A DNA stretch of 64,000 nucleotides from Nitrospira defluvii (GTDB taxonomy: Bacteria; Nitrospirota; Nitrospiria; Nitrospirales; Nitrospiraceae). This document shows positions 26,724 to 34,453 of this stretch, in pieces. A program made the translations under genes and the position numbers. The DNA lies in the NCBI GenBank assembly GCA_000196815.1, contig FP929003.1, forward strand, positions 1,697,501 through 1,761,500. Reading direction: 5' to 3'. The notes below the pieces were generated by a model. It did no database searches. It saw only the letters and a list, made by a program, of their open reading frames with translations, and was not told the origin of the DNA. Numbering within the stretch: the first letter of the stretch is position 1; each line of letters starts with the position of its first letter.

Positions 26724-26849
26724 GGACACTGAAAATGGCCTTCAGCTTCGTTCTCGGCTCGCCGAAATCCTCAACGGACATCCGAGGGGACGCCTCCGGG
26801 TTCGTCTCGCCTGCGGCCTTGCTGAGAGGCCATTTTGAGCTTCCGCCTC
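26724..26849 (+). repeat. Degenerate intergenic repeat, copy C
   Basis: Keeps the frame of the family: an ACTGAAAATGGCC start, TTCGTTCTCG, GGGGACGCCTC in place of the core, then CTGCGGCCTTGCTGAGAGGCC and TTTTGAGC. It is clearly more decayed than the others. Confidence 0.55.
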
Positions 26850-26868
26850 AAACACTCATTCGAAGCGT

Positions 26869-27798
26869 TTAAATGTTGAAATACTTTTCGATGCTGATGT
26901 ATCGCTCGCCGGTGTCGCAGAGAATCGTGACGACGTTTTTCCCCGGTCCAAGCTCTTCGGCGATCTTTTGCGCGGCGAAGACGTTGGCGCCGGCGGAGAT
27001 GCCGACCAGCAGCCCTTCTTTCTTCGCGAGCAGTTTGGCTGTTTGATAGGCTTCATCGTCGGTCACGGTCACCACGCGATCGAGCAGGGTCCGGTTCAGC
27101 ACCTTCGGGACGAATCCGGCGCCGATGCCCTGAATCTTGTGCGGCCCCGGGTCTCCGCCGGACAGGACGGGAGAGCCGGCCGGTTCCACGGCTACGATCT
27201 TGGCGTCCGGATTCCGTTGACGGATCACCTCGCCGCAGCCTGTGATGGTGCCGCCGGTGCCGACCGCTGCCACAAAGGCGTCCACGCGGCCATCCAGCGC
27301 ATTCACAATTTCCGGGCCGGTCGTTTTCCGGTGCATATCCGGATTGGCCGGGTTGGAGAACTGGTCGGGCATGTAATACGACGGATTCTGCGCGACGATG
27401 CTCTCCGCTTCCTTAATCGAGCCCTTCATCCCTTCCCACGCCGCCGTCAGCACGAGTTGTGCTCCATAGGACGACAGGAGGCTGGCGCGTTCCATGCTCA
27501 TGCTTTCGGGCATGACCAAAATGAGCTTATAGCCCCGCACTGCCGCCACCAGCGCCAGGCCGATACCGGTATTGCCGCTGGTCGGTTCGACGATGGTGCC
27601 GCCCGGTTTCAGTTTGCCCAGGCGCTCGGCTTCGTTGATCATGTTCAAGCAGATGCGGTCCTTGATGCTGCCGCCCGGATTGAACGATTCCACTTTGGCG
27701 TAGATCGTGGCCCCGCCCGGCTTGCTCAGGCGGTTGAGTCGAACCAGCGGGGTTCCGCCGATCAACTCGGTGATATCTGCATGGGCCTTGACGGTCAC
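26869..27798 (-). CDS. cysK: Cysteine synthase (O-acetylserine sulfhydrylase, CysK type)
   Basis: 309 residues from a GTG that overlaps the stop of the ThiS-like gene (GTGA). It is a PLP enzyme that replaces the acetyl group of O-acetylserine with sulfur. The PLP lysine is in NPGGSIKDR, the substrate loop in PTSGNTG, and PGPHKIQGIGAGF is the family's C-terminal signature. In mycobacteria the homologue CysM takes sulfur from a carrier thiocarboxylate. The tight coupling here to a ThiS-like gene suggests the same option, though the sequence itself is of the class that can use free sulfide. Confidence 0.92.
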   Translation of the reverse strand: MTVKAHADITELIGGTPLVRLNRLSKPGGATIYAKVESFNPGGSIKDRICLNMINEAERLGKLKPGGTIVEPTSGNTGIGLALVAAVRGYKLILVMPESMSMERASLLSSYGAQLVLTAAWEGMKGSIKEAESIVAQNPSYYMPDQFSNPANPDMHRKTTGPEIVNALDGRVDAFVAAVGTGGTITGCGEVIRQRNPDAKIVAVEPAGSPVLSGGDPGPHKIQGIGAGFVPKVLNRTLLDRVVTVTDDEAYQTAKLLAKKEGLLVGISAGANVFAAQKIAEELGPGKNVVTILCDTGERYISIEKYFNI

Positions 27799-27995
27799 CG
27801 GCCACCGCCCATGTAGAACAGAAATTCCACATGATCGCCGTCTTTCAGCTGTGTGGTCTCGAGGTGTGTCCGTTCGAGCATGGTGTCATTCACTTCGACT
27901 GCCACCATTTGGGGTTCGATGCTCTTGGCTTTCAAGAGATCCAGCACGCTGCCCCCTGCGATCTCTTCGGACTTGCCGTTGATCATGACCTGCAT
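27795..27995 (-). CDS. ThiS-like sulfur carrier with masked C-terminus (GGGR)
   Basis: 66 residues from the ATG at 27995, with AGGAG seven bases upstream. Small ubiquitin-like protein: MQVMINGKSEEIAGGSVLDL at the start, then KDGDHVEFLFYMGGGR at the end. The codons before the stop read Met-Gly-Gly-Gly-Arg, so the active Gly-Gly is covered by one Arg. Carriers such as QbsE and HcyS also have extra residues and need a JAMM peptidase, and one is encoded in this cluster. It could alternatively be thiamine ThiS, but no other thi gene is present and cysK overlaps it. Confidence 0.82.
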   Translation of the reverse strand: MQVMINGKSEEIAGGSVLDLLKAKSIEPQMVAVEVNDTMLERTHLETTQLKDGDHVEFLFYMGGGR

Positions 27996-28022
27996 ATCTG
28001 CTCCTGGGAAGATAAGAGTCTG

Positions 28023-28146
28023 GCAGGATACTGAAAATGTCCGCCAGCGACGTTCTCGCATCTCTCAGGTCCTCAACGTACCGCAAGGGTACGCCTCGTC
28101 CCTTCGTTCGCTACGGCCTTGCTGGACGGCCATATTGAGTATCCTG
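28023..28146 (+). repeat. ~120-bp terminally inverted intergenic repeat, copy D
   Basis: Starts GCAGGATACTGAAAA and ends with the inverted GAGTATCCTG. The G-to-A change in one arm is matched in the other, which keeps the terminal stem. Contains the 18-mer core. Confidence 0.75.
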
Positions 28147-28390
28147 TGAAAAGGTATTCTTGTTGCGCCTTACGTGTAGGTGCTCAGTGTTTCGATGAGC
28201 TCACTGCGAGTTTCTGTAAACAGCTAAATAATTTCAAGAAGTTAGCAAACGCATTCTTGTTTTGTCAAGGCAACAGACCCCGGCGGGTCGATGTGGCGGA
28301 GGTCGCTGCGGGGTCGCACGGAGCAGGCGGCCGCTTTCTTGACTTTCACCATGCCTAGCTTACAGTATGCGCCGGTCTGGAGGGTAGGGC
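28147..28390. other. AT-richer spacer without a gene, with one promoter candidate
   Basis: No plausible coding frame. TTGACT (28339-28344) and TACAGT (28361-28366), 16 bases apart, may drive the gene at 28391. Confidence 0.4.
28339..28366 (+). promoter_or_regulatory. Sigma-70-like promoter candidate
   Basis: TTGACT, 16 bases, TACAGT; the predicted start point would be about 20 bases before the ATG at 28391. Confidence 0.4.
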
Positions 28391-28768
28391 ATGTGGAAGA
28401 AAAATTTCTTATTTCGCGCGCACGAGGCGGCTCCCCTGAAAGAGTCGGAAAACGAGCTGTTTCATGATGCGGAACCGGCTTTGGACAGCGCCGGGTTGCA
28501 GATGGAAAAATTTTTGTCGGTGTGGGTGCAGGGGGAAGGCGAGGACGACAGTCCCTCCATGTACACGAACATCTATGTGCGCACCGCGACGCTCGATTTT
28601 CGTACGCGCGCCGGTTTTCTCCAACCCTTGCAGGGCCGGTCGCATCAGATCAAGCAGATGTTGACGCCGGAGCAGAAGGGCTTTTTGCGCGAGTGGTTGT
28701 CCACGACCTCACCTCACGCGTGGGAAGAATCCGACGACCATTTTCGAACGCTCTTCGACCTAGAGTGA
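28391..28768 (+). CDS. Unknown cytoplasmic protein, 125 residues
   Basis: No signal peptide or membrane segment. The protein is mixed alpha/beta and acidic, with a central strand pair (MYTNIYVRTATLDF) and a C-terminal helix rich in Trp and acidic residues. It is flanked on both sides by copies of the 120-bp repeat (D and E), and has its own promoter candidate. Not recognised. Confidence 0.6.
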   Translation: MWKKNFLFRAHEAAPLKESENELFHDAEPALDSAGLQMEKFLSVWVQGEGEDDSPSMYTNIYVRTATLDFRTRAGFLQPLQGRSHQIKQMLTPEQKGFLREWLSTTSPHAWEESDDHFRTLFDLE

Positions 28769-28777
28769 TCTGTTCCG

Positions 28778-28902
28778 GCAGGATGCTGAAAACCTCCGCC
28801 AGCGGCGTTCTCGCGTCATTCAGATCCTCAACGTACCGCAAGGGTACGCCTCGGATCGTCATTCGCTGCGGCCTTGCTAGGCGAACGTGTTGAGCATCCT
28901 GC
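28778..28902 (+). repeat. ~120-bp terminally inverted intergenic repeat, copy E
   Basis: The best-preserved copy: GCAGGATGCTGAAAA at the left and the inverted TTGAGCATCCTGC at the right, with the 18-mer core in between. It lies just before the PLD-like gene. Confidence 0.78.
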
Positions 28903-28982
28903 GGAAATCCGTCTGTGTTTCATGTGTCAGTCATCGAAGTTCACTTGCGTTCATCGAATCTCTTCTGCCAGCTAGACCACGC

Positions 28983-29528
28983 ATGAGTCGTCCGACCTGT
29001 CTTACACTGATCGCCTTGACTGTGGCCGGGTTTGTGTTTCTGGTGCCGCTACCTGTCTGTGCCTCCGCCACGATTGAGATTTACTATGCGCCCGAGGATC
29101 ACCCCATCGATCGGGTGGTCGGTCTCTATGCCCATGCGACGCGGTACATCTATGTATCTGTCTACGCATTGACGGCGCCGTCGGTCGTGAAGGCCCTGGT
29201 GGAGGCCAAGCATCGCGGCGTCGATGTCCGGGTGATTACTGATCGCGAACGTCTCAACGATCCGAAGCAGCATAGCGCCGTGAATACATTACGACTGGCG
29301 GGCGTGCCCATTCGGGTCAACCGGCATGATGCCTTGATGCACCTGAAGCAGGTCGTGATCGACGATGCCATCCATACGTCCGGTTCAGCCAACCACACGA
29401 CGAGCGGGAACCGGTACAATGACGAACGGCTCGATGTCATCACCGACGCGCGACTGACGGCGAAGGCCCGCGAGAAGTTTCTGACCATGTGGAACGACCA
29501 CGAACGATTTATGACCTGGACTCAGTAG
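28983..29528 (+). CDS. Exported phospholipase-D-like protein with one HKD motif
   Basis: 181 residues from the ATG at 28983; the longer reading from 28887 starts inside repeat copy E. A signal peptide ends near VCASATIE. A single PLD domain carries HLKQVVID (H-x-K-x4-D) and the following GSANHT. Proteins of this size act as dimers, usually as nucleases of the Nuc/PLDc_2 type. Export implies periplasmic action on nucleic acid or a phosphodiester, which is an inference. Confidence 0.78.
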   Translation: MSRPTCLTLIALTVAGFVFLVPLPVCASATIEIYYAPEDHPIDRVVGLYAHATRYIYVSVYALTAPSVVKALVEAKHRGVDVRVITDRERLNDPKQHSAVNTLRLAGVPIRVNRHDALMHLKQVVIDDAIHTSGSANHTTSGNRYNDERLDVITDARLTAKAREKFLTMWNDHERFMTWTQ

Positions 29529-29540
29529 GACGAGCCGCGC

Positions 29541-30818
29541 ATGGGCCGTGCAATGATCGAGACAGATGTGGCGATTGTCGGGGCGGGCGGCGGTGGCGCC
29601 GTATTGGCCTTGATGCTCGCACAGCAGGGCGTGCGGTCGCTGGTGTTGGAACGGGCCGTCGGGCCGCCGCAGGGATTGCGGGGCGAGATCCTGCAGCCGA
29701 ACGGTCAGCGGGTGCTCGATCGCCTCGGATTATTGGACAAGCTTCCTGCCCACGCGGTGCGGTCGGTCCGTCGATTCAACTTTTGCCGTGCGGGCGGTGA
29801 ACGGCTCTGTACGGTGGACTACGGCGAGTTGCCGGCTCCTTACAATCGCGCCCTGGTGACGTTGCCGAACGTGGCGCACCATGCCATTCTCGATGCGCTG
29901 GAACAACAGAATCCCGGCGCGCTCTGGTACGACGCCACCTTCACCGGCCTCCGGTTCGACGGTTCGCGAGTGATCGGTTTGCAGGGGACACGTCACGGGG
30001 AACCGGTCGATGTTTCGGCACGGCTGGTCGTCGGCGCCGACGGCGCGTTTTCCAAAGTGCGAGAGTCGCTCGGTATCACTGCCCAATTGCACCGGTATCC
30101 CGAAAGTTATCTCATCGCCATTCTCAAGGCTCCGCCGGGCTTCGACGAGGCGAGGTATCTGGTGGGGCAACGCGAAATCCTCGGGTTGTTTCCCGCCGCC
30201 GGGCAGCAGGTCTATGCCTTTTATATGATCAAGGCCGGATCCTATGAGGCCGTGAAAGCCCAGGGGCTTGAAGCGCTGCGGAGGGCCTGGGTCCGGATCG
30301 ATCCCGGTATGGAAGGGATTGTCCAAGGACTGGTCGATTGGAGTCAGACGGGCTACATGCCGACTGGACGTGTGAAAACGGATCGATGGGTGGCGGACGG
30401 CGCCTTGCTCATCGGGGACGCGGCCCACGCCATGAACCCGCATGCGTCTCAGGGGCGGATGCAGGCGATGGTAGACGCGGTGGTCGTGGCGGATCTTATT
30501 CCCGGTTGGTTGAAGAAGAACGATTTCTCGGCTGAGTCGTTACGCGCGTTCGAGGTGGCCCGGCGGCCGCAGGTGTCCATGCTGCAACGGTTAGCCGATG
30601 AGCAATGTCGATTCTGGAATACCGGTAATCCGCTGGTGGCGTATTTGCGGGATCGGGTGTTCCGGACGCTCGACCGGAATGCCAGACTGCGCTATCGTGT
30701 GCTCTCGACGACCGCCGGCTTGCGAAGCCAACCGCCGTTTTCATTGTTGGACCGCGTGATGGCCGCCGGACTCTTACCCGATCCGCGCGCAGATCAGAAA
30801 TCAGTGGCCGAAACATAA
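29541..30818 (+). CDS. FAD-dependent monooxygenase/dehydrogenase (UbiH/PHBH-like)
   Basis: 425 residues. The N-terminal Rossmann loop is VAIVGAGGGGAVLALML, the middle motif is RLVVGADGAFSKVRE, and the FAD ribityl-binding motif is LIGDAAHAMNPHASQG. These define the aromatic-ring hydroxylase and geranylgeranyl-reductase superfamily. The substrate cannot be told. It starts 12 bases after the PLD-like gene, so the two may share a transcript. Confidence 0.82.
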   Translation: MGRAMIETDVAIVGAGGGGAVLALMLAQQGVRSLVLERAVGPPQGLRGEILQPNGQRVLDRLGLLDKLPAHAVRSVRRFNFCRAGGERLCTVDYGELPAPYNRALVTLPNVAHHAILDALEQQNPGALWYDATFTGLRFDGSRVIGLQGTRHGEPVDVSARLVVGADGAFSKVRESLGITAQLHRYPESYLIAILKAPPGFDEARYLVGQREILGLFPAAGQQVYAFYMIKAGSYEAVKAQGLEALRRAWVRIDPGMEGIVQGLVDWSQTGYMPTGRVKTDRWVADGALLIGDAAHAMNPHASQGRMQAMVDAVVVADLIPGWLKKNDFSAESLRAFEVARRPQVSMLQRLADEQCRFWNTGNPLVAYLRDRVFRTLDRNARLRYRVLSTTAGLRSQPPFSLLDRVMAAGLLPDPRADQKSVAET

Positions 30819-30891
30819 GGCAATGACTTTCCTGGTAGGTTACGAGATTTTCTTATCCCGAAACGATCAGGGTAAGAACGAATTACCCTGG

Positions 30892-31011
30892 GGGATGCTC
30901 AAAAAGCCGTCCAGCAAGGCCGCAGCGAATGAAAGGCCGAGGCGTACCCTTGCGGTACGTTGAGGGCCTGAACGAGGCGAGAACGCCGCTGGAGGGCTTT
31001 TTCAGCATCCT
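30892..31011 (-). repeat. ~120-bp terminally inverted intergenic repeat, copy F (inverted)
   Basis: The same element in opposite orientation: the core reads CGAGGCGTACCCTTGCGG, and the ends are GGGATGCTCAAAAA and TTTTTCAGCATCC. It fills most of the gap between the monooxygenase and the nucleotidyltransferase-like gene. The runs of A and T at the arms make it terminator-like in both directions. Confidence 0.77.
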
Positions 31012-31035
31012 ACCCCAACCACGACAGAGGTGTTT

Positions 31036-31794
31036 GTGACACAACCAACCGCACTCGATATTCCCTCCGAGGTTCAGCAACTGCTCAAGCGCTACGTGAA
31101 GGAAACCACCGCGCTGCTCGGTTCGCAGCTGGAGGGCATCCTGCTCTATGGCAGCGCCGTGGGCGGGGAATTCCTGCCCGGCCGGTCGAATCTGAATCTG
31201 TTGCTCATGCTGTCCGGGTACGAGCGCGAGGGCATGAAGCGGTATGCGAAGGCGCATAAGCGGTGGAGTCGTGAGCAATTCGTGGTGCCGCTCCTGGCAA
31301 CAGAGGCTGAACTGATGAGGCCCGGTACCGTCTTCCCCCTCGAGTACCTGGAAATTCAAGAACAACATCGCGTGCTCTGGGGGCGAGATCCGTTCATCGG
31401 CATGCACATCGACCGGACGCATTTGGCCTATCAAGTGCAGCAGGGCATTCAAGGGAACCTGGTGCGTCTGCGGCAGCGATATATCGAAGGCGGCGGCACG
31501 GAAGAAGCGATGACCATGTTGTTGCCGCTCTCGTTGACCGCGTTGCTGCCTTGCTTGCGAGGTCTGCAACGGATTGCCGGACAGCCGGCCTTGTTTCAGT
31601 CCGATGCGTTGCTCGCGGGAATTCGAACAATGACGGGACTCGATCTTGCCGGGTTGACCGATGTATTGGAATTGAAGCGAGGTATTATTTCGCCCGGTCC
31701 GGTGGAGGTGCCACGGTTGTTTGAACGGTATGCGGAAAATCTCGATGCGCTGATCGCGCTGATCCGCCCGGATGGGACGGTGGCGCCGCGATGA
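31036..31794 (+). CDS. Nucleotidyltransferase-fold protein with altered catalytic motif
   Basis: 252 residues from the GTG at 31036, with AGAGG before it; a GTG two codons earlier is possible. The segment GILLYGSAVGGEFLPGRSNL at about residues 36-55 matches the GSxxRG...SDxD loop of minimal nucleotidyltransferases. The catalytic DxD is replaced by NLN, so activity is unlikely. The rest is helical. It overlaps the next gene by four bases. A binding or structural role is the best guess. Confidence 0.65.
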   Translation: MTQPTALDIPSEVQQLLKRYVKETTALLGSQLEGILLYGSAVGGEFLPGRSNLNLLLMLSGYEREGMKRYAKAHKRWSREQFVVPLLATEAELMRPGTVFPLEYLEIQEQHRVLWGRDPFIGMHIDRTHLAYQVQQGIQGNLVRLRQRYIEGGGTEEAMTMLLPLSLTALLPCLRGLQRIAGQPALFQSDALLAGIRTMTGLDLAGLTDVLELKRGIISPGPVEVPRLFERYAENLDALIALIRPDGTVAPR

Positions 31795-32528
31795 CTTGTC
31801 GATCCAGTATCACAATCGGTTCTGTTGTCGGGCTGTGCCTTCTGCTGCTGTTGGTCGCAGTGCCGGTCGGATTTGCCCGTGAGCCTGTGCCGTCCTATGA
31901 CCCGCAGGGCTATGTCAGCGACCATGCCGGAGTGATTGATGCGGAGTGGCGTGCCAGAATCCGGTCGGTCTGCCAGGATCTGGAGCGCAAGACCGGGGTG
32001 GAAATGGTGGTCGTGACCGTGCCCGCACTGAAACCCTATGGCTCAGCCAATGACTACGCGGTCGGTCTCTATCAGAAATGGGGCATTGGCTCAGCCCAGA
32101 ATGAGCATGGTGTGCTGGTGCTCCTGTCGGTGCAGGAGCGGCAAGCGGCTGTGACCATGGGGCGGCGGATGTTGCCGGTGATGGGCGGAAATGTGGTCGG
32201 GAAGGTCGGGCATGAATATCTCGACCCCGCCATCAAGAACGGCCACTTCGGCGAAGGACTCTATCGAACCGTCGTGGGGTTGGCGTCGGTCTCCCAGGAC
32301 ATTCGTGTGTCGAACGTGCAAAAGGCGCACTTTCGCGGACTCGGCTTCTGGATCACCATCACCACGGCCAGCGGCGCGTTGTGGTTTCTCTGGTGGCTCA
32401 GCCGGCCTGATTTGCGCCATCCCTATGGGCGCATCAGAAAAGGCCAATACTGGGGGAGTGGACAGGGCGGGTTCGGGGGTAATTTCGGGGGCCACGGTGG
32501 AGGGATGAGCGGGGAGGGGTGGAAGTAG
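31791..32528 (+). CDS. Membrane-anchored TPM-domain protein
   Basis: 245 residues. A signal or anchor helix (about 10-30) is followed by a TPM domain (about 40-165) with YVSDHAGVIDAEWRARI, TGVEMVVVTV and WGIGSAQNEHGVLVLLS. A second transmembrane helix lies at about 185-205, and the tail is Gly-rich (GGFGGNFGGHGGGMSGEG). The architecture is that of the YgcG/psb32 group, sometimes linked to photosystem repair in plants and envelope stress in bacteria. Overlaps the preceding gene, so co-expression is likely. Confidence 0.82.
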   Translation: MTCRSSITIGSVVGLCLLLLLVAVPVGFAREPVPSYDPQGYVSDHAGVIDAEWRARIRSVCQDLERKTGVEMVVVTVPALKPYGSANDYAVGLYQKWGIGSAQNEHGVLVLLSVQERQAAVTMGRRMLPVMGGNVVGKVGHEYLDPAIKNGHFGEGLYRTVVGLASVSQDIRVSNVQKAHFRGLGFWITITTASGALWFLWWLSRPDLRHPYGRIRKGQYWGSGQGGFGGNFGGHGGGMSGEGWK

Positions 32529-32532
32529 GGGA

Positions 32533-32629
32533 GAGGGTGGGCTGATGGGTCCTCAACTGCTCGCGGAACGCGCACACTGAGAAGGTGCTCGTCCGACGCA
32601 CGCAGTTGAGGACCCACCAACCCACCCTC
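32533..32629. repeat. Long imperfect hairpin repeat after the TPM gene
   Basis: Outer arms GAGGGTGGG and CCCACCCTC, and inner arms GGGTCCTCAACTGC and GCAGTTGAGGACCC, pair perfectly, separated by short internal loops. It starts five bases after the TPM stop, so it could also end the transcript. Confidence 0.65.
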
Positions 32630-32799
32630 TTATGAAGCGAAGCGAGCAAGCTTGGAAGGAGTATTTGATAGTCGGCTCGCTCGACTGCTCATCGGCTGCG
32701 GATAGTCCGGCCAGTCAAAGGGTTCGATTTTGGTTGATGTGCGATCGCAAGACCTGACCCCAAACTCTGCGGGCAGGTTGAGTTCAAGTCTCGTTAAAA
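32630..32799. other. Non-coding junction between repeat and ArdC remnant
   Basis: No gene seen. Homology to the ArdC remnant begins abruptly near 32800, so a recombination junction probably lies in this stretch. Confidence 0.4.
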
Positions 32800-33456
32800 G
32801 GGGGCCATGTCCGCAAAGGCGCGAAGGGCTCTATGGTCGTCTATGCCAACTCCATCACGCGCACGGAAACCGATGACAAAACCGGCGAGGATATCGACCG
32901 CGAAATTCACTTCATGAAAGGCTACACCGTGTTCAATGTTGAGCAAATCGAAGGCTTGCCTGCACACTACTATGCCAAGCCCGCGCCGCGCTTCAATCCC
33001 ATCCAGCGTATCGCGCATGCCGAGCAGTTCTTTGCCGCTTTGAATGCGGATATCCGTCAGGGCGGGACACAGGCCTACTACGCGTAGCAATCAGACTACA
33101 TCCGCATGCCCATCTTCGAGGCCTTTCAGACTGCCGAAAGCTATTACGCCACGCTGGCTCATGAGTCCACGCACTGGACCAGGCATCCTTCATGCCTCAA
33201 CCGCGACTTTGGCCGCAAGCAATGGGGTGATGAAGGCTATGCCGAGGAAGAACTTGTCGCCGAGCTTGGCGCGGCGTTCCTGTGCGCTGATCTTGAGCTG
33301 ACATTACAGCCGCGTGAGGATCATGCGTCCTATATTGCCCACTGGCTCAAGGTCTTGCAGAACGACAAGCGGGCGATCTTTTGCGCTGCTGCCCATGCCC
33401 AACGTGCCGCCGATTTTCTCCACAAGCTGCAACCGTCTTCACAAGAGGCCGCCTGA
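32800..33456 (+). pseudogene. ArdC-type antirestriction/zincin pseudogene, truncated, with amber stop
   Basis: The reading frame starts in the middle of the N-terminal domain (GGHVRKGAKGS, then VVYANSI) and stays in one frame to the C-terminus. A TAG at 33085-33087 interrupts it in the segment QAYYA*QSDYIRMP. The zinc motif HESTH, the downstream FGRKQWGDEGYAEEELVAEL and the family's C-terminal helix are intact. Full ArdC proteins are about 300 residues and protect plasmid DNA from restriction during conjugation. This is therefore a relic of a plasmid or integrative element; a readthrough product or the 116-residue C-terminal part (33106-33456) could still be made. Confidence 0.82.
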
Positions 33457-33552
33457 TGGCGGCCTGGGCCTCAGGTCAACAACTGCCTTTGACATGCCTG
33501 TATGTGGTATAGAGAAGCCGTTCGCGGCTCTCTATAACTGAGGTGGTGGAAC

Positions 33553-34095
33553 ATGACGCTCGCTCGCTTCACGATGATCGTGGCACTTGGTTGTTCATCG
33601 GTCGGAATGGCATCCGGGCAGGAAAGTTCTCCGAGGAATATCGGCGAAAGCAGCGCTACAACCGCTTTGGATCGGTACGATCAGAAGAGCCACCAAATTT
33701 TTGCGACGCTGACCGAGCGTGCCGAGTTGTTCGAGGCGAAGGCGAAGTTCGCCGCCCAGTGCGTGAAAGGCCTTCAGCTGATACAGAAAGTGGCGGCGCT
33801 CACCGCGCCGAAAGATGATGATGAAGAGGAGGCACAGTGGACACGCGAGACGTTTTTCCTGGTTCGCATGTGGTTCGGTAAAGAAGACCAGGATGAATGG
33901 TACTTCGCCGGACAGGAAATGGCTGACTACGGGAAAGCTCTGATGGAGGAGGCTCACAGCAAGGAGGAGGCCCTGGAGGTCTACAAGAAATTGTTTGCCC
34001 TGATCACGAATGCCCAAATCGCCGTCCTGGAAAAGATGTCCCACGATCTCGACGCACGAATGAATCGCATGATCGAGACTCCCGGCTCCGACTGA
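33553..34095 (+). CDS. Exported helical protein of unknown function
   Basis: 180 residues, with GAGGTGG before the ATG. The signal peptide ends near GMASGQES. The mature part is almost wholly helical and charged, with a highly acidic loop (KDDDEEEAQW). A hairpin (33511-33533) lies between a TTGACA box at 33489 and the start. The last 27 bases of this gene recur at 36470-36496. Not recognised. Confidence 0.6.
   Translation: MTLARFTMIVALGCSSVGMASGQESSPRNIGESSATTALDRYDQKSHQIFATLTERAELFEAKAKFAAQCVKGLQLIQKVAALTAPKDDDEEEAQWTRETFFLVRMWFGKEDQDEWYFAGQEMADYGKALMEEAHSKEEALEVYKKLFALITNAQIAVLEKMSHDLDARMNRMIETPGSD
34069..34095. repeat. 27-bp imperfect direct repeat, left copy
   Basis: Matches 36470-36496 in 25 of 27 positions. 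It covers the last codons and stop of the preceding gene. Confidence 0.7.
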
Positions 34096-34453
34096 TCCCG
34101 TGCGCACCACCGTAACTCTCCGCCATATTTCTTCCGGCACCCGGGAGAATATCCCGTTTCCCTCTCACGCAATGCCCCATCCTTCCTGACCATGATTTTA
34201 AAGAGGGGATTGTTCTGTCGTACGACCTGCATCGCCGCATGCCAGCGGAGCTGATCATTTGCGCTGCGTGAGGGCCGTGACGCCTGCGTTGCCGCTGTGT
34301 GCTCCCGCTTCTTGAAATTGGCTTCCGTGTTCGATGACACTGGCGTCATGGACAACCCTTGATTATTCGGTGTTGCATGATACTCGCGTCCCTTTAGTGC
34401 GGCCTGGGTGAGTGTGCCACGACTTGGAGTGGTAGCATAAGTCAAGCGGCTCT
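34096..34453. other. 358-base stretch with no supported gene
   Basis: Downstream of two convergent genes. One long minus-strand frame crosses it but lacks family features and continues antisense into the neighbouring gene, so I do not call it. Confidence 0.45.

Noticed and set aside
22547-27995. Interpreting the ThiS/MoaD/MoeB genes as a thiamine or molybdopterin operon
   Set aside because: No thiG, thiC, moaA, moaC or moaE is present, while cysK, thrC and a JAMM peptidase are interleaved.
20165-31011. Reading the repeated 120-bp units as a CRISPR array
   Set aside because: Copies are far apart, separated by genes, and lie in both orientations; there are no regular spacers or cas genes.
32700-32800. 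tRNA-like words (GGTTCGATT, GAGTTCAAGTC)
   Set aside because: No acceptor, D-arm or anticodon pairing could be built around them.
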